Below are positions 53,191-60,826 of a DNA stretch of 62,722 nt, in pieces. Source of the stretch: Christensenellaceae bacterium OttesenSCG-928-K19 (GTDB lineage: Bacteria > Bacillota > Clostridia > Christensenellales > Christensenellaceae); the NCBI GenBank assembly GCA_030266015.1, contig JAJDHD010000012.1, positions 1 through 62,722 of the forward strand, read 5' to 3'. A model generated the notes under the pieces. That model saw only the letters and a list, made by a program, of their open reading frames with translations, did not search any database and had not been told where the DNA came from. The translations under genes and the position numbers were made by a program. The number at the start of each line of letters is the position of its first letter. Within the stretch, counting starts at the first letter, position 1.

Positions 53191-53217
53191 TAAAAAAAGC
53201 GCCCTTCCTGCGGACGC
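53191..53217 (-). terminator. Attenuator in the mgtE leader
   Basis: GCGTCC pairs with GGGCGC (one G-T pair) around a seven-base loop, followed by seven T residues on the minus strand, about 65 bases before mgtE. A second hairpin, ACACGG/CCGTGT, lies just upstream and overlaps the leader ORF stop codon. Confidence 0.8.
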
Positions 53218-53235
53218 AAACACACGGAACCCGTG

Positions 53236-53328
53236 TCATGTCAAAACAGGACGGCCCCCGGTATGCGTTCCCAGCATTCCAATCCATATGCGAATTGTCA
53301 GTTTGCTACTTCGAGGATAATCGTCCAT
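53236..53328 (-). CDS. Predicted mgtE leader peptide
   Basis: 30 codons with ATG preceded by GAAAGGAAG at a spacing of about 6. The peptide begins MDDYPRSSKLTIRIWIGMLG and ends TGGRPVLT. It starts about 23 bases after the predicted transcript start and ends 18 bases before the attenuator. The acidic, proline-containing N-terminus recalls MgtL-type leader peptides that destabilise ribosomes at low Mg2+, though the sequence is unrelated. Translation is inferred. Confidence 0.65.
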   Translation of the reverse strand: MDDYPRSSKLTIRIWIGMLGTHTGGRPVLT

Positions 53329-53357
53329 ATGTTTCTTCCTTTCTTGGCTTTTACTTA

Positions 53358-53386
53358 ATTGTATCATCATACCTCGCAAAAATCAA
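53358..53386 (-). promoter_or_regulatory. Promoter of mgtE
   Basis: TTGATT, 17 bases, TACAAT on the minus strand, directly after the upstream MFS gene. Confidence 0.75.
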
Positions 53387-53392
53387 ACCCGC

Positions 53393-54655
53393 TCAAGCAT
53401 CCGCGCCTTGCTCCTGTGCTATCCCACATTCGGCGTCTTCCCGCTGCTCCTTTTTCCTATACTGTTTTATCGCCATCACGCTAACCAGCAGCACAACGGG
53501 AAACGCTATGGCAAAGAATATCCCTACCTTCAGCGTTTCGTCGCCCGTGAATCCCAGCCAGCCCTCGCCCAAATCACTTATAATCCCTACAAGCCCGGGG
53601 CCGCCTGCGCAGCCGAGGTCACCCGCAAGCGCAAACAGTGCAAACATGGCTGTCCCCCCCTTGGGAATCACCTTTGCCGCCAGGCTAAACACAGTGGGCC
53701 ACATGCACCCCACCGCCATACCCGCGAGGCCGCATCCCACCAGAGAAACAATAGGAATGGGCGCAAACACGGTAAGCGTGTAACTAAAAACGCATAAAAC
53801 GCTACTGGCAAGCAGAAGTGTTTCCAGCTTTATTTTAAATTTTCCCGTGCCCAGTACCAGCCTCGATGTACCCATCAGCACAGCAAAAACACACGGGCCC
53901 AACAGGTCGCCCATCGTCTTGCTAACACCCAGCCCGCTTTCCGCAAACAACGAAGCCCATTGGCTCATCGCTTGCTCGCTCGCCCCCGCGCATACCATGG
54001 CAACCATCAGAAGCAAGAATATCTTTTTTGTAAAAAGCTTCCGTACAGGAACCGCCGTGTCCCCCTCTTCTATCAGGTGCTTTACGGGCGCTTTCGCGAA
54101 CAAAAAGCAGTTGAACAAAGGCACCAGCCCCCAGATAAAACACAGCAACATCCAGTTCGAAAGGCCAGATACCGTAAAAAACAATGTGCTTATGAGCACA
54201 ACCGCCACATGCCCCCAGCAATAGAAGCTATGTAACAGGCTCATCTCGGCAGATTTTTTGTCACCGGGCAGCGCCTCCACAATCGGGCTTACCAGCACCT
54301 CAATCAAACCTCCCCCAATTGCATTAACCACCATGGCAATGGCCAGGCCCGCATAAGCACTGGGTAATATGCCGGGCAATATGCCCATGCTAAACAACCC
54401 CGCCGTGCCCAGGATATGCGCAAGCACAATTGCTTTTTTATAACCGATTTTATCAATAAACAAAGGAGAAAGAGCATCCGTCACCAGCTGCACCCCAAAG
54501 TTGAGCATGATCAAGAAGGTTAGCTGCCCAATATCCAGCCCCAGGTTTTTCTGAAAAACGATAAACAACAGCGGCGGCAGATTGTTCACAATCGCTTGTG
54601 TCACATAGCCAACATAGCTGGCAGCCAGCGTATGCCGGTAGGTCAGTTGTCTCAT
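53393..54655 (-). CDS. MFS transporter
   Basis: 420 aa, about 12 membrane helices. PLFIDKIGYKKAIVLAHILG is the MFS loop 2-3 signature. The N-terminus (HTLAASYVGYVTQAIVNNLP) and the ALPGDKKSAEMSLLHSFYCW segment suggest the fucose/sugar-type branch, but the substrate is not clear. It is divergent from an AraC regulator 88 bases away, which probably controls it. Confidence 0.85.
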   Translation of the reverse strand: MRQLTYRHTLAASYVGYVTQAIVNNLPPLLFIVFQKNLGLDIGQLTFLIMLNFGVQLVTDALSPLFIDKIGYKKAIVLAHILGTAGLFSMGILPGILPSAYAGLAIAMVVNAIGGGLIEVLVSPIVEALPGDKKSAEMSLLHSFYCWGHVAVVLISTLFFTVSGLSNWMLLCFIWGLVPLFNCFLFAKAPVKHLIEEGDTAVPVRKLFTKKIFLLLMVAMVCAGASEQAMSQWASLFAESGLGVSKTMGDLLGPCVFAVLMGTSRLVLGTGKFKIKLETLLLASSVLCVFSYTLTVFAPIPIVSLVGCGLAGMAVGCMWPTVFSLAAKVIPKGGTAMFALFALAGDLGCAGGPGLVGIISDLGEGWLGFTGDETLKVGIFFAIAFPVVLLVSVMAIKQYRKKEQREDAECGIAQEQGADA

Positions 54656-54743
54656 AGTTGCGTTCCCCTCCAGTATATATTATAATATTACTGTCAACAA
54701 CATTGTTTTGTTACAAATATAATGACTGGTTTTTATAAATATA

Positions 54744-55649
54744 ATGGCAATCGTAAAACAGGCAATTGTAGTAAACAAAGACCTGCGCGAGTTGGAATCG
54801 CATGGCAACCCCGCCTTCCCGCTCGAGGTCTATATAGACGAACTGGAGCGCTTTAGCCAGCGAAAGGTCCCCTGGCATTGGCACCCGGAGTTCGAGTTCG
54901 GCGTCATGCTCAAGGGCAGCATGGTTCTTGGCGTGCCCGAAAAACGTTTTACTTTGCACGAAGGCGAGGGTTTTTTTGCCAGTTCAAACACCCTGCACGA
55001 ATTCCTGCCCAATGAAAAAGGAACTTCGCTTTTCACTATATTGTTTTCCCCCCAGTTGCTGTATGGCTTCCCCGGGTCGGTGATAGAGAGGAAGTATATC
55101 ACCCCGCTCACCAGCAATCCCAAGTTCAGCGAGCTTATCTTCGATGGGACCCGGGCTTGGCACGCCGGCATCACCACCACACTTAACAAAGTATATGACC
55201 TGTGCGAAAAACGGCAGGACGGCTATGAGCTGGAGAGCGTCTCCGAGCTGATACGGCTGTGGCTTTCCATCTACCGGGAGTGCCAGTCCGGCCTTCCACC
55301 GGAGGGTAACACCCTACGCGAGAGGGATGACGAGCGCATCAAAAAAATGTTGGAATATATTCACGCCTCCTATGCCGATAGCCTGTCGTTAGAGGATATT
55401 TCGGGTGCGGCAAACATCAGCACCAGCGAATGCTGCCGTTGCTTCAAGCGAATCCTAAAAACCACACCATTCGGCTACCTAAACCAATACCGCCTGACGC
55501 TAGCGGCAAAGCTGCTGCGCAAAGGCTTTTCTGCCACACACGCGTTCAAGGAGACCGGATTTTGCAGCCAGAGCTATTTCGGCCTTCAATTCAAGGCGGC
55601 CTATGGCTGCACGCCCGGGCAATATAAAAAAGCAAACCAGGAATCTTAG
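54744..55649 (+). CDS. AraC-family transcriptional regulator
   Basis: 301 aa. An N-terminal cupin-like sensor (HWHPEFEFGVMLKGSMVLGV, FTLHEGEGFFASSNTLHEF) and two C-terminal helix-turn-helix motifs (LSLEDISGAANISTSECCRC and TGFCSQSYFGLQFKAAYGCT). Such proteins usually respond to sugars. No clear ribosome site; the transcript may be nearly leaderless. It likely regulates the divergent MFS gene. Confidence 0.92.
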   Translation: MAIVKQAIVVNKDLRELESHGNPAFPLEVYIDELERFSQRKVPWHWHPEFEFGVMLKGSMVLGVPEKRFTLHEGEGFFASSNTLHEFLPNEKGTSLFTILFSPQLLYGFPGSVIERKYITPLTSNPKFSELIFDGTRAWHAGITTTLNKVYDLCEKRQDGYELESVSELIRLWLSIYRECQSGLPPEGNTLRERDDERIKKMLEYIHASYADSLSLEDISGAANISTSECCRCFKRILKTTPFGYLNQYRLTLAAKLLRKGFSATHAFKETGFCSQSYFGLQFKAAYGCTPGQYKKANQES

Positions 55650-55719
55650 CAGGTAAATGCCTGCGGGCATGTCGCACATCAGCCATAGCGTGCGACTTTG
55701 TCTTTGCGCCTGTGCGCAA
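55649..55719 (+). other. Three-hairpin 3' region of the AraC gene
   Basis: GCAGG/CCTGC (overlapping the stop codon), GTCGCAC/GTGCGAC with loop ATCAGCCATAGC (55671-55696), and TTGCGC/GCGCAA (55704-55719). No T run. The middle loop resembles the one at 45686-45698. Confidence 0.5.
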
Positions 55720-55933
55720 GCAATATCTATTTCATCAACACATTACAGAGTATTCATGCTAATTCTATTCCGCAGGGGCTTCCGATTTTAGCTTGTAGTG
55801 ACAAAAGAGGTGCCCTGCCAACCAGCAGCAACCATGAATGGCAGAACAACAAGCAGCCCCCGCCCTCTCCCAAAAATTTTTTAATGTCAAAAAAAGGCAG
55901 GTTCGATCCCGCCTTTTCTTCTATACAATTATA

Positions 55934-56335
55934 TCATACAACCTTCAAGGTTACTTCAATATTCCCGCGCGTTGCTTTGGAATACGGGCATACCTGATGC
56001 GCCTTTTCCATCAGCTCCTGCGCCTTGTCCATCTCCACGCCTTCCACGTGCCCTTCCAGCTCCACCCCCACAATATAATCAAATGCTTCTTTCTCATACA
56101 GGGAAACGATGGCCGTCACTTGGCTTTCCGCTTTTATTTTCTCACGTTGCAACACCAGCGACAGCGCACTGTTAAAGCAGGCGGCATACCCCGCCGCAAA
56201 CAATTGCTCCGGGTTTGTCGCGTCCCCTCCACCGCCCGGTGGCGCTATTTTCAGTGAAAGCGAAGCATCCGGCGCATGCACCTCACCTGCGCGCCCGCCT
56301 GTGTTTATCATTGTCGTCGAATATAATTTTTTCAT
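55934..56335 (-). CDS. ohr: Organic hydroperoxide resistance protein (Ohr/OsmC family)
   Basis: 133 aa. The two redox cysteines are in AGYAACFNSAL and HQVCPYSKATRGN, with TNPEQLFAAGY typical of Ohr. It reduces organic peroxides using lipoyl-type thiols. GGAG lies four bases before the ATG. Monocistronic. Confidence 0.92.
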   Translation of the reverse strand: MKKLYSTTMINTGGRAGEVHAPDASLSLKIAPPGGGGDATNPEQLFAAGYAACFNSALSLVLQREKIKAESQVTAIVSLYEKEAFDYIVGVELEGHVEGVEMDKAQELMEKAHQVCPYSKATRGNIEVTLKVV

Positions 56336-56518
56336 AAAGCTCCATCCCTTTCGTTTTCCGTTATTATTTAACAAATTCTTCCTATAGTTGCTATATAAAC
56401 CCCGGATACATCAAATAAACTTTTCCCATACGCAAACGCAAGCCGGAAAGCCTTGTATCAGGGCGGATTTCCGTCGTATAATAATTTCAACGACTATAGC
56501 CTGCGAGGTATCAACAAT

Positions 56519-57175
56519 ATGTGGTATACAGGATTATTTGAAGAAATGAAACAAAATGCCAATGAGCAGAAGGCCGTGCAAATGCGTGCTTATATGCGCG
56601 ACCTGTTTCCCTACCTTGGCGTACAAACGCCTGTACGCAAAAGCATATGCCGCCCCTATTTCAAAGAAGCCAAAAAAGAAGCCTCCGTGGATTTTGACTT
56701 TACAGACCTCTGCTGGCAAAATGAATACCGCGAATTCCAGTATATCGCGGTAGACTATCTTGCGCTTATGCAAAAGTGCCTGACAGCACAGGATATTCCC
56801 AAATTAAAAGAATATATCACCACAAAGCCGTGGTGGGACACAATAGACGCGCTTGACCAGGTGATGGGCAACCTGGCGCTTGCCGACCCCTCCATAAACA
56901 GCACACTGCTGGCATGGAGCACAGATGACAGCATATGGGTGCGCCGCGTGGCAATCGACCATCAACTGGGGCGCAAAGAAAAAACAGACGCCAAGCTACT
57001 TGCCCAAATCATCAAAAACAACTTTGGATCAGAGGAATTCTTCATCAACAAGGCCATTGGCTGGAGCCTGCGCGAATACAGCAAAACGAACCCGGACTGG
57101 GTGCGTGGGTTTATTTCAGAAAACAGGGAACACCTCGCGCCGCTCAGTATAAAAGAGGGCAGCAAATACATCTGA
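56519..57175 (+). CDS. AlkD-like DNA alkylation repair protein
   Basis: 218 aa of HEAT-like helical repeats. RDLFPYLGVQTPVRKSICRP, WWDTIDALDQVMG and IWVRRVAIDHQLG match the DNA alkylation repair family; the late DSIWVRR Asp and nearby Trp residues correspond to the active-site region. It should excise alkylated bases such as 3-methyl or 7-methyl purines. Start placed at MWYTGLFEEM, after GAGGT. Confidence 0.88.
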   Translation: MWYTGLFEEMKQNANEQKAVQMRAYMRDLFPYLGVQTPVRKSICRPYFKEAKKEASVDFDFTDLCWQNEYREFQYIAVDYLALMQKCLTAQDIPKLKEYITTKPWWDTIDALDQVMGNLALADPSINSTLLAWSTDDSIWVRRVAIDHQLGRKEKTDAKLLAQIIKNNFGSEEFFINKAIGWSLREYSKTNPDWVRGFISENREHLAPLSIKEGSKYI

Positions 57176-57206
57176 GTGCATTTGCCGTCCCTAAACTATC
57201 ATTTTA

Positions 57207-57614
57207 TTAGTTCCTCTGAAACAACGCCACCACTTCATCCTCATGATCAAACAATGTGCACCCGCCTTGTGTCCGGCATTTACGGCGATCTCGCCCAGCT
57301 CTTTGAAAAAGCTGAATCGCAGCACATCCTCCATCGAATTAGTTTTCAGGCTCAGCCGTGAATGGGGCAAAAACGGACATGGCTCTGGCCCACAATTGGA
57401 ATTGATATGGAAAAACCCGCGCCCGGATGCAATGCAACCTCCCATCACCCGGGAAGGACACCACAATCATATCACCAAACTCCTGTTCCAACCATGTCGC
57501 AAATCCTTGCAGTTCTTTAATATCAGCGTCCTCCAGCATTAGGTGCTCCGTCCCTTTCTCCACAGGCACATACTCCACAAAAAAGAGCAACCGCAACAGC
57601 AAGCGTGCAAACAT
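57207..57614 (-). pseudogene. Degraded gene, family unknown
   Basis: The frame from 57614 gives FVEYVPVEKGTEHLMLEDAD and onward to a stop at 57339. Coding continues plausibly in a second frame (MEDVLRFSFFKELGEIAVNA) and then returns to the first (GCTLFDHEDEVVALFQRN) to a stop at 57207. At least two frameshifts or one in-frame stop plus shifts are needed. I do not recognise the product. Confidence 0.45.
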
Positions 57615-57628
57615 TTTGTTTTTGCGGG

Positions 57629-59770
57629 TCAGGCCTTCTTTAGCCTGCCGTAAGTTTTTTCAATATCCCGCAAGCCTTTTACATTTTCAAACTCAATTTC
57701 ATAGCTTTTGTCTGTTTCGCGCACAATGGTCCCCCTGCCAAAAACAGGGTGGATAACACGGTCGCCCGTGTGCAACACCAGCGCCAGCCCGTGCAGCCTG
57801 CTTTCCAAATTGCCGATATATGCCTTTGCCTGCGAAAGAAACTGCTCATCCGGTATGCCGTCAATTTCCAGTTTGTCAAAATCAACATTGAAGATAAAGC
57901 GGGACGGGTAACGAAAGCTGCTGTCGGTATTGCGCCCTTCCGCATCCACAATAAACAGGCTGTCCCTGGCACGTGTAAACGCTACATAGCAAAGCCGGCG
58001 CTCTTCTTCCATCTCCTGCCGGCTGCGCACACGGCTGGAGGGGAAGATGCCTTCATTTAGGCTGACAAGGAAGACATAAGGGTATTCCAATCCTTTTGCG
58101 GTGTGTACGGTCATCAGCTTTATGCTATCCCGCTTTTCAGCTACGTCAAGGTTGGTAAAAAGCACAATCTTGCCAAGGTAATCCGCCAGCGCCACAGTCT
58201 CTCCCGCGGTAGACTCATACTGCTGGATGGCGTTTTTTAACTCGCTCACGTTATCAATACGGTTTTGGTCAGCGTTTTTCATCAGCATTTCTTCATAGCC
58301 TGATTCGCGCAGTATACCGTCAGCAAAATCGGATACGCTCATGCCACCCAGCAGTTTGGCATATCTCTCAATCACGTCTACATAACGCTTTGCACCAGTG
58401 TTTTTAAATTTGTCATGGGTAAGGTTGTCCTTCAACGCGTCATACAGGCGAACGTTGTTGCTTTCCGCATATTCGGTAAGGAAGGCAAGACGTGTGCGGC
58501 CAATTTCACGCCGGGGCGTGTTGATAGTGCGCAAAAAGGAGAGGTCATCGAACGCAAGCGGCATACGCAGGTAACACAGCACATCCTTAATTTCCTTGCG
58601 GTTGTAGAACTCCACGCCGTTAAACAGCGTGTAGGGAACGTCTTCCTTCACAAAGGCCTCTTCCAGGCTGCGCGATACATAATGTGCCCGGTATAATATG
58701 GCGATGTGGTATGGCTTCACGCCACTTGTTAGCAGGAATTTGACAGTTCGCGCCACATAGGCCGCTTCCTCCGCCGTGCTGCGTGCGTGCTTGTAGAAAA
58801 CCTTTGGCCCGTCCTCGCGAATAGCACGCAATGCGCCGGGCAGGCGTTCTTTGTTTTTGGAGATCAGGTCGTTTGCGACATCCAGTATCTGCGGTGTTGA
58901 GCGGTAGTTTGTGTGCAGGTAGATTGTCTTTGCCTGCGGAAACACCTTATCAAAATCTAGGATTACGCGCACGTCCGCCCCGCGCCACGAATAGATCGTC
59001 TGGTCGGGATCGCCCACCACAAACAGGTTGCCATAGCCTTCGGAAAGCATATACACAAGGGCAGCCTGCTTGCCGTCCACATCTTGGAATTCATCCACCT
59101 GTATGTATTGCAGGCGCTGTTGCCATTTTTGAAGCACATCCTTGTGATGGGTAAAGAGGTAGAGCGTATAATTGATGATATCGTCAAAATCCAACATAAA
59201 GTTGCGCCGCTGCTTTTGGATGTATTTGCCAAGAATCCTGTCCCTGTCGTCACGCCGGAAGCTGCCAAAATAGTCGATTGCTTTTTGCTCATCCGGCTCG
59301 GTCACCTGTCCCACATACTCATAAGGCGCTTTAAAGAGATCAATGACCTTGAGCATATCACGGAAGGTAAAATCGCGCAGCTTAAATCCCAGTTCGTGAT
59401 AAATCTCCTCCAGCAGGCTTTTCTGGTCGGTTTCATCCATAATAGAAAAGGACTGGGGATAGTTAAGCTTGTGGATATCTTCCTTCAGCACTTGCAGGCA
59501 AAAACCGTGGAATGTGCTGATAAAGCCAGTATCCACATCACCCAGCAGTTTGCGGATGCGGCTTTTCATTTCGTTTGCGGCTTTATTGGTAAAGGTGGCG
59601 GACATAATGCGCCCCGGTGACACACCCAGCTCCTGCACAAGGTAAACATAACGCGAAACAAGCGTGCGAGTCTTGCCACTGCCCGCACCCGCAACAACGC
59701 GCACATACCCCTCGGTTGTCTCCACTGCTTCTTTTTGCTGTTCATTCAATTGCTCTATCAGATTTGGCAA
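57629..59770 (-). CDS. pcrA: UvrD/PcrA-family DNA helicase
   Basis: 713 aa from TTG, with GGAG six bases upstream. Superfamily 1A motifs: QKEAVETTEG (Q motif), VVAGAGSGKTRTLV (Walker A), QVDEFQDVDGKQ (motif II, DEFQD), VGDPDQTIYSWRGAD (motif III), and TVHTAKGLEYPYVFL and RRLCYVAFTRARDSLFI (motifs V-VI). A C-terminal DRVIHPVFGRGTIVR tail is Tudor-like, as in PcrA where it contacts RNA polymerase. Acts in repair and rolling-circle replication. Confidence 0.95.
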   Translation of the reverse strand: MPNLIEQLNEQQKEAVETTEGYVRVVAGAGSGKTRTLVSRYVYLVQELGVSPGRIMSATFTNKAANEMKSRIRKLLGDVDTGFISTFHGFCLQVLKEDIHKLNYPQSFSIMDETDQKSLLEEIYHELGFKLRDFTFRDMLKVIDLFKAPYEYVGQVTEPDEQKAIDYFGSFRRDDRDRILGKYIQKQRRNFMLDFDDIINYTLYLFTHHKDVLQKWQQRLQYIQVDEFQDVDGKQAALVYMLSEGYGNLFVVGDPDQTIYSWRGADVRVILDFDKVFPQAKTIYLHTNYRSTPQILDVANDLISKNKERLPGALRAIREDGPKVFYKHARSTAEEAAYVARTVKFLLTSGVKPYHIAILYRAHYVSRSLEEAFVKEDVPYTLFNGVEFYNRKEIKDVLCYLRMPLAFDDLSFLRTINTPRREIGRTRLAFLTEYAESNNVRLYDALKDNLTHDKFKNTGAKRYVDVIERYAKLLGGMSVSDFADGILRESGYEEMLMKNADQNRIDNVSELKNAIQQYESTAGETVALADYLGKIVLFTNLDVAEKRDSIKLMTVHTAKGLEYPYVFLVSLNEGIFPSSRVRSRQEMEEERRLCYVAFTRARDSLFIVDAEGRNTDSSFRYPSRFIFNVDFDKLEIDGIPDEQFLSQAKAYIGNLESRLHGLALVLHTGDRVIHPVFGRGTIVRETDKSYEIEFENVKGLRDIEKTYGRLKKA

Positions 59771-60066
59771 AACAGTCTCCAACTCAAATTTTATTATACC
59801 GCCAGCCAATGTTCCCGCGCACTGGGAAACATTCCTTGGGGAGTATGCCAATTATTATATCATTTTTGCATACCAAAATGTGTGAATAAGCGGGGAACTC
59901 TTTATAAAATAGCCAAGCGGAATTGTTTCCCGATAATTATACAGACCGAAGAAAACAGCCCCCCGGTCAAAAAGGCCGCATTAATTTTTTTCTTCACACA
60001 GGTTTTTCTTTGTGGTAAACTGAAAAATACCATATGCTATGAAAAACCAGATAGGGGAAAGTTTTT
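59771..60066. other. Intergenic region between pcrA and purC
   Basis: Contains TATAAT near 59795 on the minus strand (pcrA promoter) and a GACCG/CGGTC hairpin at 59944-59968. I looked for a purine or other riboswitch before purC and found none. Confidence 0.5.
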
Positions 60067-60753
60067 ATGAAAACACTTTATAACGGAAAGACAAAGGACG
60101 TGCTGACAGACGAGGGCACAGGCTCTGTTTACCTGCTTTTTAAAGATGACGCAACAGGAGAAGACGGCGTTTTTGACCCTGGCTCTAACACTGTGGGCGG
60201 CAGCGTGGAAGGCAAAGGGAAAAAAGGACTGAAAATTTCACAGTATTTTTTTGAACTGATGAAGAAAAATGGCGTACCCACGCATTATTTGAGCGCGGAT
60301 ATCGAAAAGGGCCTGATGGAAGTACGCAAGTTAACCGTACCGCCACTGGAGTTTGTGCTCCGCTATTTCACCGCGGGCAGTATGTGCCGTCGGTTTACGC
60401 TGGAAGAGGGCATACCATTCGATCCGCCCTATCTTGAGGTCACGTTAAAAGACGACGAGCAGGGCGACCCGCTTATCAGCGAAAGACTGTGCCTGATGAA
60501 AGGGATGCTAAAAGAAGGCCAGTATGAAGAAGCGCTGGATGTTCTTTTGAAAGTGGGCGAAGGATTGAAAAAAGAACTGGCACAGATGGGCCTGACATTG
60601 ATTGACTTTAAAATAGAAATCGGCTACGACGAGGACGGCAAAATGTATGTGGTGGATGAAATCACCCCAGACATCTGGCGCGTGCGTGACGAAGCCGGTA
60701 ACATTCCCAACCAAATCGACTGCGCAAAGCTGATTTTGGCAAAGATAGGCTAA
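60067..60753 (+). CDS. purC: SAICAR synthetase
   Basis: 228 aa. YNGKTKDVLTDEGTGSVYLL, then SRFALEEG-like RRFTLEEGIPFDPPYLEVTL, and YVVDEITPDIWRVRD close to the C-terminus. It condenses CAIR with aspartate in purine synthesis. Stand-alone here; no other pur gene is in the window. Confidence 0.93.
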   Translation: MKTLYNGKTKDVLTDEGTGSVYLLFKDDATGEDGVFDPGSNTVGGSVEGKGKKGLKISQYFFELMKKNGVPTHYLSADIEKGLMEVRKLTVPPLEFVLRYFTAGSMCRRFTLEEGIPFDPPYLEVTLKDDEQGDPLISERLCLMKGMLKEGQYEEALDVLLKVGEGLKKELAQMGLTLIDFKIEIGYDEDGKMYVVDEITPDIWRVRDEAGNIPNQIDCAKLILAKIG

Positions 60754-60826
60754 AATTAAAAAGCTGTGTTGGGCGGCATTGCGCCGCCTACATGCCGCGC
60801 AGCTCACAACGGGCTGCGTGGTATTT

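Noticed and set aside
53129-53390. M-box riboswitch before mgtE
   Set aside because: The conserved M-box core words were not found; the leader instead has a small ORF and a terminator.
53393-59851. Open frames on the strand opposite MFS, helicase and other long genes
   Set aside because: They lack ribosome sites, have Arg/Pro/His-rich composition and mirror the third-position bias of the real genes.
59880-60066. Purine riboswitch before purC
   Set aside because: No three-way junction with the conserved loop sequences could be drawn; only one short hairpin is present.
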